This document shows, piece by piece, positions 19,837-30,279 of a stretch of DNA of 64,000 bases. The first letter of the stretch is position 1. Each line of letters opens with the position of its first letter. The notes below the pieces were generated by a model that was not told the origin of the DNA, did not search any database, and saw nothing but the letters and a program-made list of their open reading frames with translations. The translations under genes and the position numbers were made by a program. The stretch comes from Nitriliruptoraceae bacterium (lineage in GTDB: Bacteria; Actinomycetota; Nitriliruptoria; Nitriliruptorales; Nitriliruptoraceae). The stretch lies in contig PXDB01000043.1 in the NCBI GenBank assembly GCA_003565155.1, positions 1 through 64,000 on the forward strand, in the 5' to 3' direction.

Positions 19837-20565
19837 ATGGATCACCTCATCATCGTCACCGGCGGGTCCGCGGGCATCGGTCACGCCCTGCTGGCCACGG
19901 CCCCCGAGCCCTCCCACCGCATCACCGTCAGCCGCAGGGCGGCCGACGACGTCGCCCCCGGCTTCATCGAGGCCGACCTGGCGGAGCCGCGCAGTTGGGC
20001 GCGGGTCGGGGACGTGCTCGACGCCGTCGCCACGGAGCGGGAGTGGCAGCGCATCACCCTGGTCCAGGCCGCGGGCACCCTCGCGCCGATCGGCTTCGCC
20101 GGCGAGGTCGAGCCCGGTGCCTACGAGCGCAACCTGCTGCTCAACGCCGCGGCACCCCTGGTGCTCGGCCACCGCTTCCTCGGCGCGGTCTCGCACCTGC
20201 GATGCCGCCGGGAGCTGGTGGTCCTGTCCTCGGGCGCGGCACGCAAGGACTACCCCGGCTGGTCGTCCTACTGCGCCGCCAAGGCGTCGGTGGACCGCTG
20301 GGTGAGCACCGTCGGAGCGGAGCAGCAACAGCGCGGTGGGGTGCGGGTCCTGAGCATCGCCCCCGGCGTCGTGGCCACCGGGATGCAGGAGGTGATCCGT
20401 GACACCGACGCGCGGGACTTCCCCGAGGTCGAACGCTTCCGCGCGCTGCACGCCGAGGGTGCACTGCTCGAGCCGGCGGCCGTCGCCCGCGCGCTGTGGG
20501 GGGTGCTGGACGACGAGGAGCCCTCGACGGGAGCGACCCTGGATCTCCGCGATCGCATCCGCTGA
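19837..20565 (+). CDS. SDR family oxidoreductase
   Basis: MDHLIIVTGGSAGIGHALL...ELVVLSSGAARKDYPGWSSYCAAKASVDRWV. Confidence 0.88.
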   Translation: MDHLIIVTGGSAGIGHALLATAPEPSHRITVSRRAADDVAPGFIEADLAEPRSWARVGDVLDAVATEREWQRITLVQAAGTLAPIGFAGEVEPGAYERNLLLNAAAPLVLGHRFLGAVSHLRCRRELVVLSSGAARKDYPGWSSYCAAKASVDRWVSTVGAEQQQRGGVRVLSIAPGVVATGMQEVIRDTDARDFPEVERFRALHAEGALLEPAAVARALWGVLDDEEPSTGATLDLRDRIR

Positions 20566-20610
20566 CGGGGCGCCGGTGACCCGCGCCGGCCGCGGGAGGA
20601 GGTGGGGCCG

Positions 20611-21762
20611 ATGAACGGGCCGCTGCACGGGGTACGGGTCGTCGAGGTCGCTGCCATCGGGCCGGCGCCCTACGGCGTGATGCTGCTCGCCGACCTCGGT
20701 GCCGAGGTGGTGCGGGTCGACCGCGCGTCCGCGGCCGCCGGCCAGCCCGGGGCGGAGGCCTCCATGGTCGGCGTGTCCCGCAACCGTCGTTCCATCGCCG
20801 TCGACCTGAAGCAGCCGGCGGGCGTCGAGGTGGTCCGCCGCCTCTCGGCCGCAGCGGACGTGTTCGTCGAGGGGTTCCGGCCGGGCGTGGCCGAACGGCT
20901 CGGTGTTGGCCCCGACGACCTGCGGGCGGCGCACCCCGGCCTCATCTACGCCCGTGTCACCGGGTGGGGACAGGAGGGCCCGCTGGCGCCACGGGCCGGC
21001 CACGACCTCGACTACGCGGCCGTGGCCGGGGCGCTGCACGGCATCGGACGCGCCGACACCTCACCGCCACCGCCCATCAACTACCTGGCCGACTTCGCGG
21101 GCGGTGGCGCCTTCCTCGCCATCGGTGTGCTGGCGGCGCTCGTGGAGCGGGAGCGGTCCGGGGAGGGGCAGGTCATCGACGCGGCCATGCTCGACGGCAC
21201 CGCCTCGCTGACCGCGTTCCTGCACGGGCTGCGCGGCATGGGTGCCTGGAGCACCGACCGCGGGAGCAACCTGCTGGACGGGGCCGCACCCTTCTACGAC
21301 ACCTACGCGTGCGCCGACGGGCGCTTCCTGGCGGTCGCGGCGCTCGAGCCCCAGTTCCACGCGCAGTTGTGTGCCGGGCTCGGCCTCGACGCGGCCGAGT
21401 GGCCGCAGCACGACCCGTCGCTGTGGCCGGAGCAGAAGGACCGCCTGGCGGCGCTGATCGCCACGCGGACCCGCGACGAGTGGATGGAGGTGTTCGCCGA
21501 CACCGACGCGTGCGTGGCGCCCGTGCTCGACCTCGACGAGGCCCCGGACCACCCGCACAACCAGGCGCGGGGCACCTTCACCGACGCCTTCGGACGGACC
21601 CAGCCGGCACCGGCGCCGCGGTTCTCCCGCACACCCGGCGGTGTCCACCGTCCGCCGCCCACGCCGGGCGAGCACACCGAGGAGGTCCTCAGCGCGCTCG
21701 GGTTCGACGACGACGAGCGGCGTGCACTGCGGGCGGACGGCGTGGTCGCCGGCGGGGGCTGA
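20611..21762 (+). CDS. CaiB/BaiF CoA transferase family protein (alpha-methylacyl-CoA racemase-like)
   Basis: VVEVAAIGPAPYGVMLLADLGAEVVRVDR, NRRSIAVDLK, ADVFVEGFRPGVAERLG, GHDLDYAAVAGALHGIG. Confidence 0.92.
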   Translation: MNGPLHGVRVVEVAAIGPAPYGVMLLADLGAEVVRVDRASAAAGQPGAEASMVGVSRNRRSIAVDLKQPAGVEVVRRLSAAADVFVEGFRPGVAERLGVGPDDLRAAHPGLIYARVTGWGQEGPLAPRAGHDLDYAAVAGALHGIGRADTSPPPPINYLADFAGGGAFLAIGVLAALVERERSGEGQVIDAAMLDGTASLTAFLHGLRGMGAWSTDRGSNLLDGAAPFYDTYACADGRFLAVAALEPQFHAQLCAGLGLDAAEWPQHDPSLWPEQKDRLAALIATRTRDEWMEVFADTDACVAPVLDLDEAPDHPHNQARGTFTDAFGRTQPAPAPRFSRTPGGVHRPPPTPGEHTEEVLSALGFDDDERRALRADGVVAGGG

Positions 21763-21765
21763 CCC

Positions 21766-24081
21766 TCACTCGTCCTCGTCGCCCGCCGCGTCGTCGTCAT
21801 CGGGCTCGGGTTCCGGCTCCGGTTCGGGTTCGGGCTCCGGTTCGGGTTCGGGCTCCGGTTCGGGTTCGGGTTCCGGCTCCGGTTCGGGTTCCGGGTCCTC
21901 GAGGATCTCCACGCACCGGTTGCCCTGGAAGTCGACCGGTTCGTCGAGCACCTCGGGGGTACGGCCGAACTCGTCCGGTCCGTCCGGAGCGGGGCCGTAG
22001 GCGAAGCCGTCAGGGCAGGGCTCCAGCTCCGGCTTGATCTCCACGCACGGGCGATCCTCGTCGTCGGTGATGTCCACCAGGACATCGGGGAAGAACCCGT
22101 CCGCGTCGGCCGCGGTGGGCGGATCGGCGAACTCGTAGCCCTCCGGGCAGGCGTCCTCATCCGGCTCCCCGCCCTCGAGGTCCAACGACGGCGCGGTGAA
22201 GCCCTCCACCTCGAGACCTTCGGTGGCGCGCGTCATGTAGGTGCGCCACACCGGGGCGGCGAGCTGACCGCCGGTCACGCCCTCGCCCTCGATGGGGGAG
22301 TTGTCGAGGTTGCCGAGCCACACCGTGGTGGACAGCTGGGGGATGTAGCCCGAGAACCAGACGTCGCGACCCTCGTTGGTGGTGCCGGTCTTGCCCGCGA
22401 CGGGGCGGTCGTCGAGGGCGGCTGCCTGGCCGCTACCACCGGTCACCACGCCCACCAGCACGTCGGTGACCGCACGCGCCACCTGCACGTCCATGGACTG
22501 ATCGTCGCGCGGGCCGGGGGTGTAGATGGCGCGGCCGTCGCGATCCTCGACCCGCACCACCAGGCGCGGCCGGACGTGGAAGCCTTCGGCCGCGTAGGTG
22601 CCGTAGGCGCTGGTGAGCTCCAGGGGGCTGAAGCCGTCCTGTCCCAGCGTCAGCCCCGGCAGGGGCTGCATGGTCGGACCGTCGTCCCGCTCGGTGTCGA
22701 ACACCTCGTCGGAGGCGTCGCGGGGCAGGCCCGCGCGGCGTGCCGCCTCGATGACCGCCTCGCGGCCGAGCTCCTCCTGCATCTGGACGAACACGGTGTT
22801 GGTGGAGGAAGCGGTGGCCTGGCGCACCGTCTGTTCCCCGAAGGCGGAGCCACCGAAGTTGCGGATGGTGTCCTGGCCGATCTCGAGCTCGGCGGGTGCG
22901 GTGAAGCTCGACTCCGGGGCACGGCCGGCGTCGATGAAGGCCTGGACGGTGAAGGCCTTGAAGGTGGAGCCGACCTGGCGGACCGAACGCATCGCGGTGT
23001 TGAAGGGCTGCTCGGCGATGTCCGGCCCGCCGGACAGCGCGCGGACCCCGCCGGTACGTGGGTCGATGGTGACGATCGCACCGGTGTCGGTGGGCCCGTC
23101 GGTGACGGCCTCGGTGAGGGTCTCCTGGGCGGCCCGCTGCATGGACTGGTCCAGCTCGGTGTGGATGCGCAGGCCCCGGAACAGCTCCCCCTGGGCGAAC
23201 TCCGGACGCGCCGCCAGCTCGCGGCGCACGGCGTCGAGGTAGTAGGCGTTGGGGCCGCGGTCCAGCCCGCGGCGCTCGGTGACCTCCGGTAGGCCCTCGT
23301 CGATCAGCGCGTCGGCCTCCGCCCGGGTCAGGGCACCGGTCTCGACCATCCCGTTCAGGGCGAAGCGGCGACGCTGGTCCGCCCGCTCCGGGTTCTCCAG
23401 CGGATCGAAGGCCTCCGGTGCGGCGATGATGCCGGCCATGAGCGCGGCCTGGTTGACGTCCAACGCCTCCGCGGGACGGTCGAAGAAGGCCTGGGAGGCG
23501 GCCTCGATGCCGTAGGTGCCGCGTCCCCAGTAGATCGTGTTGAGGTAGAACTCGAGGATCTCGTCCTTCTCGAAGGTCTGCTCGAGCCTGATCGCGAGCG
23601 CTGCCTCCTCGACCTTCCGGGTGTAGGTCTGGTCGGGGGTGAGCGTCGCGTTCTTGATGTACTGCTGGGTGATGGTCGAGCCACCCTGCTGGACCGAGCC
23701 GGCCCGCACGTTGGTGAACAGCGCACGGGCGATGCCGCGCAGCGAGATGCCGCGGTGCTCGTAGAAGCCACGGTCCTCCGCCGCCAGCACGGCCTGCGGC
23801 ACGTGCTCCGGCAGGGAGGCGAGGTCGATGTCCTCGCGCGCGAGCTCGCTGGCCAGGCTGCCCACCTCCTCCCCGTCGATGTCGTAGACCAGGGAGGAGC
23901 GGGCGTCGATGTCGCCGGGCAGGGGCACGCTGGAGAACACGAGGTAGAAGCCGAGCAGCCCGACCGCCGCGGCCATCGCGGCGGGGATGACCATCAGCAG
24001 CAGCAGCCAGCGCCGCCACCGGCGCCAGCCGGTGCGTTTCGGCTTCGCCGAGGCGGAGCGGGTGCTCGAGGTCCTGGCCAT
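21766..24081 (-). CDS. Penicillin-binding protein 1A-type transglycosylase/transpeptidase
   Basis: GT51: AVLAAEDRGFYEHRGISLRGIARALFTNVRAGSVQQGGSTITQQYIKN. Transpeptidase: STNTVFVQMQ and KTGTTNEGRDVWFSGYIP. ATG 24081. Confidence 0.95.
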   Translation of the reverse strand: MARTSSTRSASAKPKRTGWRRWRRWLLLLMVIPAAMAAAVGLLGFYLVFSSVPLPGDIDARSSLVYDIDGEEVGSLASELAREDIDLASLPEHVPQAVLAAEDRGFYEHRGISLRGIARALFTNVRAGSVQQGGSTITQQYIKNATLTPDQTYTRKVEEAALAIRLEQTFEKDEILEFYLNTIYWGRGTYGIEAASQAFFDRPAEALDVNQAALMAGIIAAPEAFDPLENPERADQRRRFALNGMVETGALTRAEADALIDEGLPEVTERRGLDRGPNAYYLDAVRRELAARPEFAQGELFRGLRIHTELDQSMQRAAQETLTEAVTDGPTDTGAIVTIDPRTGGVRALSGGPDIAEQPFNTAMRSVRQVGSTFKAFTVQAFIDAGRAPESSFTAPAELEIGQDTIRNFGGSAFGEQTVRQATASSTNTVFVQMQEELGREAVIEAARRAGLPRDASDEVFDTERDDGPTMQPLPGLTLGQDGFSPLELTSAYGTYAAEGFHVRPRLVVRVEDRDGRAIYTPGPRDDQSMDVQVARAVTDVLVGVVTGGSGQAAALDDRPVAGKTGTTNEGRDVWFSGYIPQLSTTVWLGNLDNSPIEGEGVTGGQLAAPVWRTYMTRATEGLEVEGFTAPSLDLEGGEPDEDACPEGYEFADPPTAADADGFFPDVLVDITDDEDRPCVEIKPELEPCPDGFAYGPAPDGPDEFGRTPEVLDEPVDFQGNRCVEILEDPEPEPEPEPEPEPEPEPEPEPEPEPEPEPEPDDDDAAGDEDE
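21801..21896 (-). repeat. Hexameric (Glu-Pro)n repeat encoding the C-terminal tail of the PBP
   Basis: Runs of GGTTCG/GGCTCC on the + strand translate as (EP)n followed by DDDDAAGDEDE. Confidence 0.9.
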
Positions 24082-24213
24082 CGGCGTGTCCCTCCACTGG
24101 TGATCGGCCCGCCCGCGGGTCCCGGCACGCAACGAACCGACCCTCGAAGGTACCCCCTGTCGGCCGGCTGCTGCGGGTCTCGACCCTGTCCGCCATCCCT
24201 GGCCGACAGGCGA

Positions 24214-24242
24214 CGGGCCCGCCCTGCGAAGGAGCGGGCCCG
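24214..24242 (-). terminator. GC-rich stem-loop downstream of the 24293 ACAD gene
   Basis: CGGGCCCGC...GCGGGCCCG arms (9/9), extendable by CCT/AGG with one bulge. No obvious U-tract. Confidence 0.5.
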
Positions 24243-24292
24243 CGATCGGGACGCCGGGGTCGTACGCGTCGGCTCCGCCGACGCGCACGCCG

Positions 24293-26179
24293 TCAGAAGG
24301 CCTCGGCGGCGACCTCCATCAGGGCGCCGTCCTCCTCGGCGGCGACCTGCGCGCGCAGGCCCACCTTCGGCAGGACGGAACGCGAGAAGTGGCGTGCCGC
24401 GGCGATCTTGCCGGTGTAGAAGGCGGTGTCCTTGTCGCCGGCGATCCCGGCCTCCAGCGCGTCATGGGCGACCTCTGCCTGGCGCAGCAGCAGCCAGCCG
24501 ATCATCACCTCGGCCAGCGAGGCGAGGAACGCCGTGGACTGCAGCCCGGTCTTGTAGATCTCCTGGCGCTTCGACTCGTCCATCGAGGCCATGGCGTGCT
24601 GGAGCAGCACCCCGAGGTGGGACTGCGCCGCATCGAGCGCCGTGCCGAGCCGCTCCCGCTCGTCCGCGATGGGATCGCCGTCCACCCCGGCCTTGAGGAA
24701 GGTCCGGATCTGGTCGGCGAACCAGGTCAGGGTCGCGCCCTGGTCCCGGACGATCTTGCGGAACAGCAGGTCCAGGGCCTGGATCGCCGTCGTGCCCTCG
24801 TAGAGGGTGTCGATCTTGGCGTCGCGGATGTACTGCTCGATGGGGTAGTCCTGGGTGTAGCCGGAGCCACCGAAGGTCTGGAGGCTGTGGGAGCCGAGCA
24901 GCTCGTAGGCCTTCTCCGAGCAGTAGCCCTTGACCAGGGGCAGCAGCAGGTCCTCGCGGGCGATCCAGCGGTCGTGCTCGTCGTGGTCCTCCCCACCCAG
25001 GGTGTCGGGGTGGGCGGCGAGCTGGGCCTGGTCCTGGACCCAGCCGGCGTACATCACCAGGGCGCGCATGCCCTCGGCGTGGGCCTTCTGGTCCATCAGC
25101 ATCCGGCGCACGTCCGGGTGGTTGATGATCGCCACCTTGGACGCGGTCTTGTCGGTCATCTGGGTCATGTCCGGGCCCTGGACCCGCAGCTTCGCGTACT
25201 CCAGGGCGTTGAGGTAGCCCGTGGACAGCGTGGCCATCGCCTTGGTGCCCACCATCATCCGGGCGTACTCGATCACCAGGAACATCTGCTTGATGCCCTC
25301 GTGGACGTTGCCGGCGAGGTAGCCGACGCAGGGCTCGCCGTCCTGGCCGAGGGAGAGCTCGCAGGTCGCCGAGCCCTTGATCCCCATCTTCTTCTCGAGG
25401 TTGGAGACCCGCACCCCGTTGCGCTCGCCGATCGTGCCGTCGGCGTCCACGTGCCGCTTGGGCACCAGGAACAGGCTGAGGCCCTTGGTGCCGGGCGCCG
25501 CGCCCTCCGGGCGGGCCAGCACCAGATGGAGGGTGTTGGGGTGGGTCTGGGCGTCCGCGGAGGTGATGAACCGCTTGATGCCCTCGAGGTGGTAGACGTC
25601 ACCGAGGTCGTCGTCACCCGCCGCCTCGACGAAGGTGGCCTTGGTGACCCCGGCACCGACGTCGGAGCCCGCGTCGGGCTCGGTGAGCACCATGGTGCCG
25701 CCCCACCGGTCCTCGACCAGGGGACGGCCGAAGGTCGCCTTCTGGCCCTCGGTCCCGATCTGGTCGACGATGGAGGCCATCAGCGCACCGATGGGCCACA
25801 GGCTGGCGGTGGCGTGCCCGCCGGCCAGCAGCTCCGTGCCCGCCCACCGGATCGTGGGCGGTGCCCCGAACCCGCCGAGGTGGGTGGGCAGCGGCATCAG
25901 GTGCCAGCCGGCGTCGTAGAAGGCCTCCAGGGCCCGGTTGAGCTCCTCCGGGACGGTGACGTCGCCCTCGGGCGAGAGTCCGAGCGGCTCACGGTCGGTG
26001 GCGACGAAGGAGTCGGCCCACACGGACTCGCGGCTGAAGCGCTCGAGTTCGCTGAGCAGCATCCGTGCCTGCTCGCCGTCAACGGCCTCGAAGGGGCCGG
26101 TCCCGAAGTAGGTGTCGGCACCGAGCACCTCGAAGAGGTTGAACTCGATGTCGCGGAGGTTGCTCTTGAAGTGGCTCAT
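24293..26179 (-). CDS. Acyl-CoA dehydrogenase with extended C-terminal domain (~630 aa)
   Basis: MSHFKSNLRDIEFNLFEVLG, MVLTEPDAGSDVG, LEGIKRFITSADAQT, SGYTQDYPIEQYIRDAKIDTLYEGTTAIQALDLL. Confidence 0.93.
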   Translation of the reverse strand: MSHFKSNLRDIEFNLFEVLGADTYFGTGPFEAVDGEQARMLLSELERFSRESVWADSFVATDREPLGLSPEGDVTVPEELNRALEAFYDAGWHLMPLPTHLGGFGAPPTIRWAGTELLAGGHATASLWPIGALMASIVDQIGTEGQKATFGRPLVEDRWGGTMVLTEPDAGSDVGAGVTKATFVEAAGDDDLGDVYHLEGIKRFITSADAQTHPNTLHLVLARPEGAAPGTKGLSLFLVPKRHVDADGTIGERNGVRVSNLEKKMGIKGSATCELSLGQDGEPCVGYLAGNVHEGIKQMFLVIEYARMMVGTKAMATLSTGYLNALEYAKLRVQGPDMTQMTDKTASKVAIINHPDVRRMLMDQKAHAEGMRALVMYAGWVQDQAQLAAHPDTLGGEDHDEHDRWIAREDLLLPLVKGYCSEKAYELLGSHSLQTFGGSGYTQDYPIEQYIRDAKIDTLYEGTTAIQALDLLFRKIVRDQGATLTWFADQIRTFLKAGVDGDPIADERERLGTALDAAQSHLGVLLQHAMASMDESKRQEIYKTGLQSTAFLASLAEVMIGWLLLRQAEVAHDALEAGIAGDKDTAFYTGKIAAARHFSRSVLPKVGLRAQVAAEEDGALMEVAAEAF

Positions 26180-26315
26180 CGCGTCTCCCTCGATCTGCCG
26201 CACGGCTCCCGCTGGGTGGGGGCTCCCTCCACACCGTCCACGGCACCCCGATCGGCGGCTCCTTGCGGGCGAGCCCGTGGGGGCCCGTTGCGGGAACGCC
26301 GAACCTGGAGTGGAT

Positions 26316-26360
26316 GTTCCATCTTGGAACGTGTGCTACATATTGGAGCGTCCGCTCAAT
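26316..26360. promoter_or_regulatory. Candidate TetR operator: GTTCCA-TCT-TGGAAC plus the related TTGGAGCG-TC-CGCTCAAT
   Basis: Two dyads in an AT-richer segment between the divergent ACAD (24293..26179) and TetR (26467) genes. Confidence 0.55.
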
Positions 26361-26466
26361 TTCTGCAAACTGGCGCGATCACCGTGCGCACGCCGATGAC
26401 CGCTAGTTTCCGCGCTGGTGCCGCCGGCACCAGTGGCGAAGGACCCGTCGCAGGAGGAGGTGTGGC

Positions 26467-27036
26467 ATGGGGCGCTACCGCGTCGGGCTCGAGACCCGCG
26501 AACGCATCCTGTCGGCCACGCGCCGCCTCCTCGCCGAGGTCGGCATCGAGGGCGTGACGCTGAAGGCGATCACCGCCAACGCCCGGGTCGGTGCCGGCAG
26601 CTTCTACAACCTGTTCTCCTCCAAGGACGACGCGGTCTTCGAGGTGGTCCGCGAGGCCATCGAGGCGGTCGACCCCGACCCCGCCGGTGCGGGCACCGAC
26701 AGCCTCGAGGACCTCGTCGACGCCTTCGTCGCCTTCATGACCGGTTCCTCACCGATCGCCCGCATCTACCTCCAGCTGGCCGGCCGGGGCCTGACCGACC
26801 CGGTGGTCGCGGCGCGGGTCCTGCGCAGCCACCGTCGCCGGGTCGAGCGGTTCGCCGACGCGTGGCAGCGTGAGGATCCGGAACTCGCCCCGAGCGAGGC
26901 GACCGCACGCGCCGAGGTGATGCTCGGGGCGCTCACCGGGCTCGGCATGACCGCGCTGATCGACCCGGGCTTCGACATGCGCCGTCACGCCCTGGCCCTC
27001 CTGCCCGACGCCGCACGTCTGCGCGCGACGCGCTGA
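26467..27036 (+). CDS. TetR/AcrR family transcriptional regulator
   Basis: TRERILSATRRLLAEVGIEGVTLKAITANARVGAGSFYNLFSSKDDAVFEVV. Confidence 0.93.
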   Translation: MGRYRVGLETRERILSATRRLLAEVGIEGVTLKAITANARVGAGSFYNLFSSKDDAVFEVVREAIEAVDPDPAGAGTDSLEDLVDAFVAFMTGSSPIARIYLQLAGRGLTDPVVAARVLRSHRRRVERFADAWQREDPELAPSEATARAEVMLGALTGLGMTALIDPGFDMRRHALALLPDAARLRATR

Positions 27037-27047
27037 GCCCGGACGGC

Positions 27048-27737
27048 GTGCAGGTGGAACAGGGGGCGTCCTCGCCGGGTGACGGAGCGGCTCCGCGCCC
27101 CGATGACGGTGACGCGGGCATCGACGGGCCCCGGGAGCGCGCGGCGGCAGCGGTCCGCGCCCTCGGTCACGCCCTGCTCGCCCACGACGTCGATGCACGC
27201 CTGCTGGAGCAGGTCGCGGCCGAGCTGCCCGCCCTGACACGGCAGGCCGAGCGGGCCGGGCCACGCCACCGCGACGTGACCACCTTGACGGAGCGGATGT
27301 TCGGTCGCGCCATCGGCGACCGCGAGCCGGTGGTGCACTTCGACGAGTGCGTGGTCTGCGGCCCCTGGAACCCGCTCGGGGTCGGGATCGAGGTCGAGCG
27401 TGACGGGGACGCGGTGGCGGCCGCGGTCGTGCTCGGGCACGCCTTCGAGGGCGGTCCCGGCATGGCGCACGGTGGGGTCGTGGCGGCGCTGTTCGACGAT
27501 CTGCTGGGCTACCTGCTCACGGTCCACCGGTTCCCGGCCTTCACCGGTGCGCTGACCGTGCGCTACCACCGCCCGACACCGGTGGAACGCCGGCTGGAAC
27601 TGCGTGGACGGGTGGTCGGGCGCGATCAGCGCCATCTCCACACCGTGGGCGAGATCCGGGTGGACGGTCTGGTGGTCGCGACCGCCGAGGCCACCTTCGT
27701 GCGGATCGACGCGGCACGCCTGGCGGCTGACAGCTGA
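27048..27737 (+). CDS. PaaI-type hotdog-fold thioesterase
   Basis: VCGPWNPLGVGIEVE...GHAFEGGPGMAHGGVVAALFDDLLGYLL. Confidence 0.85.
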   Translation: MQVEQGASSPGDGAAPRPDDGDAGIDGPRERAAAAVRALGHALLAHDVDARLLEQVAAELPALTRQAERAGPRHRDVTTLTERMFGRAIGDREPVVHFDECVVCGPWNPLGVGIEVERDGDAVAAAVVLGHAFEGGPGMAHGGVVAALFDDLLGYLLTVHRFPAFTGALTVRYHRPTPVERRLELRGRVVGRDQRHLHTVGEIRVDGLVVATAEATFVRIDAARLAADS

Positions 27738-27844
27738 CACCGCAGGACCTCCGCCCCTGGCGCACGGAGCAGGGCATCGCCGCACTCGAGCCGCTCGCGC
27801 CCCTCGGGCCGCTGCGCCCCTGATCCCGCCAGCGCTCCGGGCGG

Positions 27845-28330
27845 TCAGTCGATCACCGGGAGCCCGCCTTCGGGCCCGCGCTTGGGGTCGAAGGTGGCGA
27901 ACACGTCACCGACCCCTGGGAGGGCGTCCACGGCGTGCTGGAGGGGGTGGAGGAAGGGCAGGGCGGTCGGATCGAGTTCCTCGTCGCTGACGAAACCCGC
28001 GAGCCCCCCGTCGGCGGTGAAGCGGGAGGCGGTCAGGTGCGGCGCGTGGCGACGGGCGCCGTAGATGACCACCGCCGCGTCGGCATCGTCGACCTCCGCC
28101 TCCGCCACGAAACCCCAACAGGGGATGGCCTGGGCGGTGATGAGGTCCTCGGCGAGCTGTGCGAGGACCGCGTGCCGTGCCGGGTCCTCCTCGGGGAGCT
28201 CCGGCAGGGTCACCAGCTGGGTGCGTTGCGGTCCGGGAAGCACCACGGTCGGGGGCAGCGGCCGCCCACGGGAACGCACCAGGTCGTCGGCGGCCTCCTG
28301 ACAGACGAACCGCAGCTCCTCGAACTGCAC
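27845..28330 (-). CDS. Hypothetical protein (161 aa)
   Basis: Compact ORF with start at 28330, in an otherwise empty interval. No recognised domain. Confidence 0.6.
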   Translation of the reverse strand: MQFEELRFVCQEAADDLVRSRGRPLPPTVVLPGPQRTQLVTLPELPEEDPARHAVLAQLAEDLITAQAIPCWGFVAEAEVDDADAAVVIYGARRHAPHLTASRFTADGGLAGFVSDEELDPTALPFLHPLQHAVDALPGVGDVFATFDPKRGPEGGLPVID

Positions 28331-28408
28331 GGTGACCTCACTGCGCCGGCGGGCTGACGCCCATCCCGCCGGACGGGCGTGTGCCGCCGGCAGGCTACCG
28401 ACACCGCG

Positions 28409-30115
28409 TCACAGCGAGGTGGTGGCGCCGTCGGCCGCCGAGCCGACCGTGCGGGCGTACTTCCACAGCACACCACGGGTGTAGCGCGGAGGGAGCGGCT
28501 GGAACGTCGCACGCCGCTCGGCCAGCACCTCCTCGTCGACCTGCAGCTCCATCGTGCGGGAGTGGACGTCGATGCGGATCGGGTCGCCGTCGACGACCAG
28601 GGCGATCGGACCACCGTCGGTGGCCTCCGGCGCCACGTGGCCGATGGAGAAGCCGTGGGTGGCGCCAGAGAAGCGCCCGTCGGTCAGCAGGGCGACGCTG
28701 CTGCCGAGGCCCGCCCCCTTGACCGCGGAGGTGACCGCGAGCATCTCGCGCATCCCCGGGCCGCCCTTGGGGCCCTCGTAGCGGATCACGATCACGTCAC
28801 CGTCCACGATCCGACCGGTCAGCACGGCCTCCATCGCCGCCTGTTCGCCGTCGAAGACCCGGGCCGGCCCCTCGAAGGTCATCTGGTCCTCGCTGAGGCC
28901 GGCGATCTTGACCACGGCCCCCTCCGGCGCCAGCGAGCCGCGGAGGATCGCCAGGCCGCCGTGGTCGTGGATCGGGTCGGTCAGGGGGTGCACCACCTCG
29001 CCGTCGGGGCTCGGCGCGTCGAGCAGGTCGAGCTCCTCCGCCATGGTGCGGCCGGTGACCGTGCGCGCGTCGCCGTGGAGGTGTCCTGCCTCGAGGAGCG
29101 CGCGGAGCACCACCGGCACCCCGCCGATGCGGTCGAGGTCGGTCATCACGTACCGACCGGCGGGCTTGGTGTCGGCGATGTGGGGGACGCGTCGCCCGAT
29201 GCGATCGAAGTCCTCGAGGTGGAGCTCCACCTCGGCTTCGCGGGCGATGGCCATCAGGTGCAGGACCGCGTTGGTGGACCCGCCGACCGCCATCACCACG
29301 GCGATCGCGTTCTCAAGGGCCGCACGGGTGACGATGTCGCGGGCGGTCAGCCCCTGCTCGAGCAGGTGCACCACCGCGGCGCCGGAGCGTCGGGCGAACC
29401 CGTCACGGCGGGCATCGGTGGCGGGTGCGGTCGACGAGCCCGGCAGCGCCAGGCCCAGCGCCTCGATGGCGGAGGCCATGGTGTTGGCCGTGAACATGCC
29501 CCCGCAGGAGCCCTCGGTCGGGCAGGCGGCACGTTCGATCGCGGCCAGCTCGTCGTCGTCGATGGTCCCGCGACCGCGCGCGCCCACCGCCTCGAACACC
29601 TCCTGGATCGTGATGTCCCGGCCGTCGTGGTGGCCCGGCAGGATCGATCCGCCGTACAGGAAGGTGCTGGCCACATCCAGGCGGACGGCGGCCATCACCA
29701 TGCCCGGCAGGGACTTGTCGCACCCGGCGAAGGTGACCATGCCGTCGAGGCGTTCGGCGTGCATCACCGTCTCCACGGAGTCGGCGATGACCTCCCGGGA
29801 CACCAGGGAGGCGCGCATGCCCTCGTGGCCCATGGCGATGCCGTCGGACACCGCGATGGTGTTGAACTCGATCGGGAAGCCGCCGGCCTCGCGCACCCCC
29901 TCCTTGGCCTGCTTGGCGAGACGGTCCAGGGGCAGGTTGCAGGGGGTGACCTCGTTCCAGGAGGAGGCCACACCGATCTGCGGTTTCGCCCAGTCCTCGT
30001 CACCCATCCCGATGGCGCGGAGCATCGCCCGGGCCGGGGCGCGCTCGTAGCCGTCGGTGACGTCGCGGCTGCGCGGCTTGAGGTCCGGACGGGTGCGGTC
30101 TTCTCGCTCAGCCAT
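28409..30115 (-). CDS. ilvD: Dihydroxy-acid dehydratase
   Basis: [82 protein letters not shown]. Confidence 0.97.
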   Translation of the reverse strand: MAEREDRTRPDLKPRSRDVTDGYERAPARAMLRAIGMGDEDWAKPQIGVASSWNEVTPCNLPLDRLAKQAKEGVREAGGFPIEFNTIAVSDGIAMGHEGMRASLVSREVIADSVETVMHAERLDGMVTFAGCDKSLPGMVMAAVRLDVASTFLYGGSILPGHHDGRDITIQEVFEAVGARGRGTIDDDELAAIERAACPTEGSCGGMFTANTMASAIEALGLALPGSSTAPATDARRDGFARRSGAAVVHLLEQGLTARDIVTRAALENAIAVVMAVGGSTNAVLHLMAIAREAEVELHLEDFDRIGRRVPHIADTKPAGRYVMTDLDRIGGVPVVLRALLEAGHLHGDARTVTGRTMAEELDLLDAPSPDGEVVHPLTDPIHDHGGLAILRGSLAPEGAVVKIAGLSEDQMTFEGPARVFDGEQAAMEAVLTGRIVDGDVIVIRYEGPKGGPGMREMLAVTSAVKGAGLGSSVALLTDGRFSGATHGFSIGHVAPEATDGGPIALVVDGDPIRIDVHSRTMELQVDEEVLAERRATFQPLPPRYTRGVLWKYARTVGSAADGATTSL

Positions 30116-30279
30116 CGGGGTGGCTCCTCGCGGTGCGTTCGGAAGGGTCGGTGGAGGTGACCATAGGGCGCCGACGGTACGGCAGGATCGGCCTCCTGCG
30201 CCCGGGATCGTCGGCTATCGTCACCTCACGCTCCGGTGCGAGCCGGGTTGTCTCCCGAGCCATCGCTAGGTCAGGTGCC

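Noticed and set aside
24389-26557. 722-aa + strand ORF antisense to the acyl-CoA dehydrogenase
   Set aside because: GC-driven shadow ORF rich in G/V/H/L; the minus strand carries clear ACAD motifs.
28379-30160. 593-aa + strand ORF antisense to ilvD
   Set aside because: Shadow ORF; IlvD on the minus strand is unequivocal.
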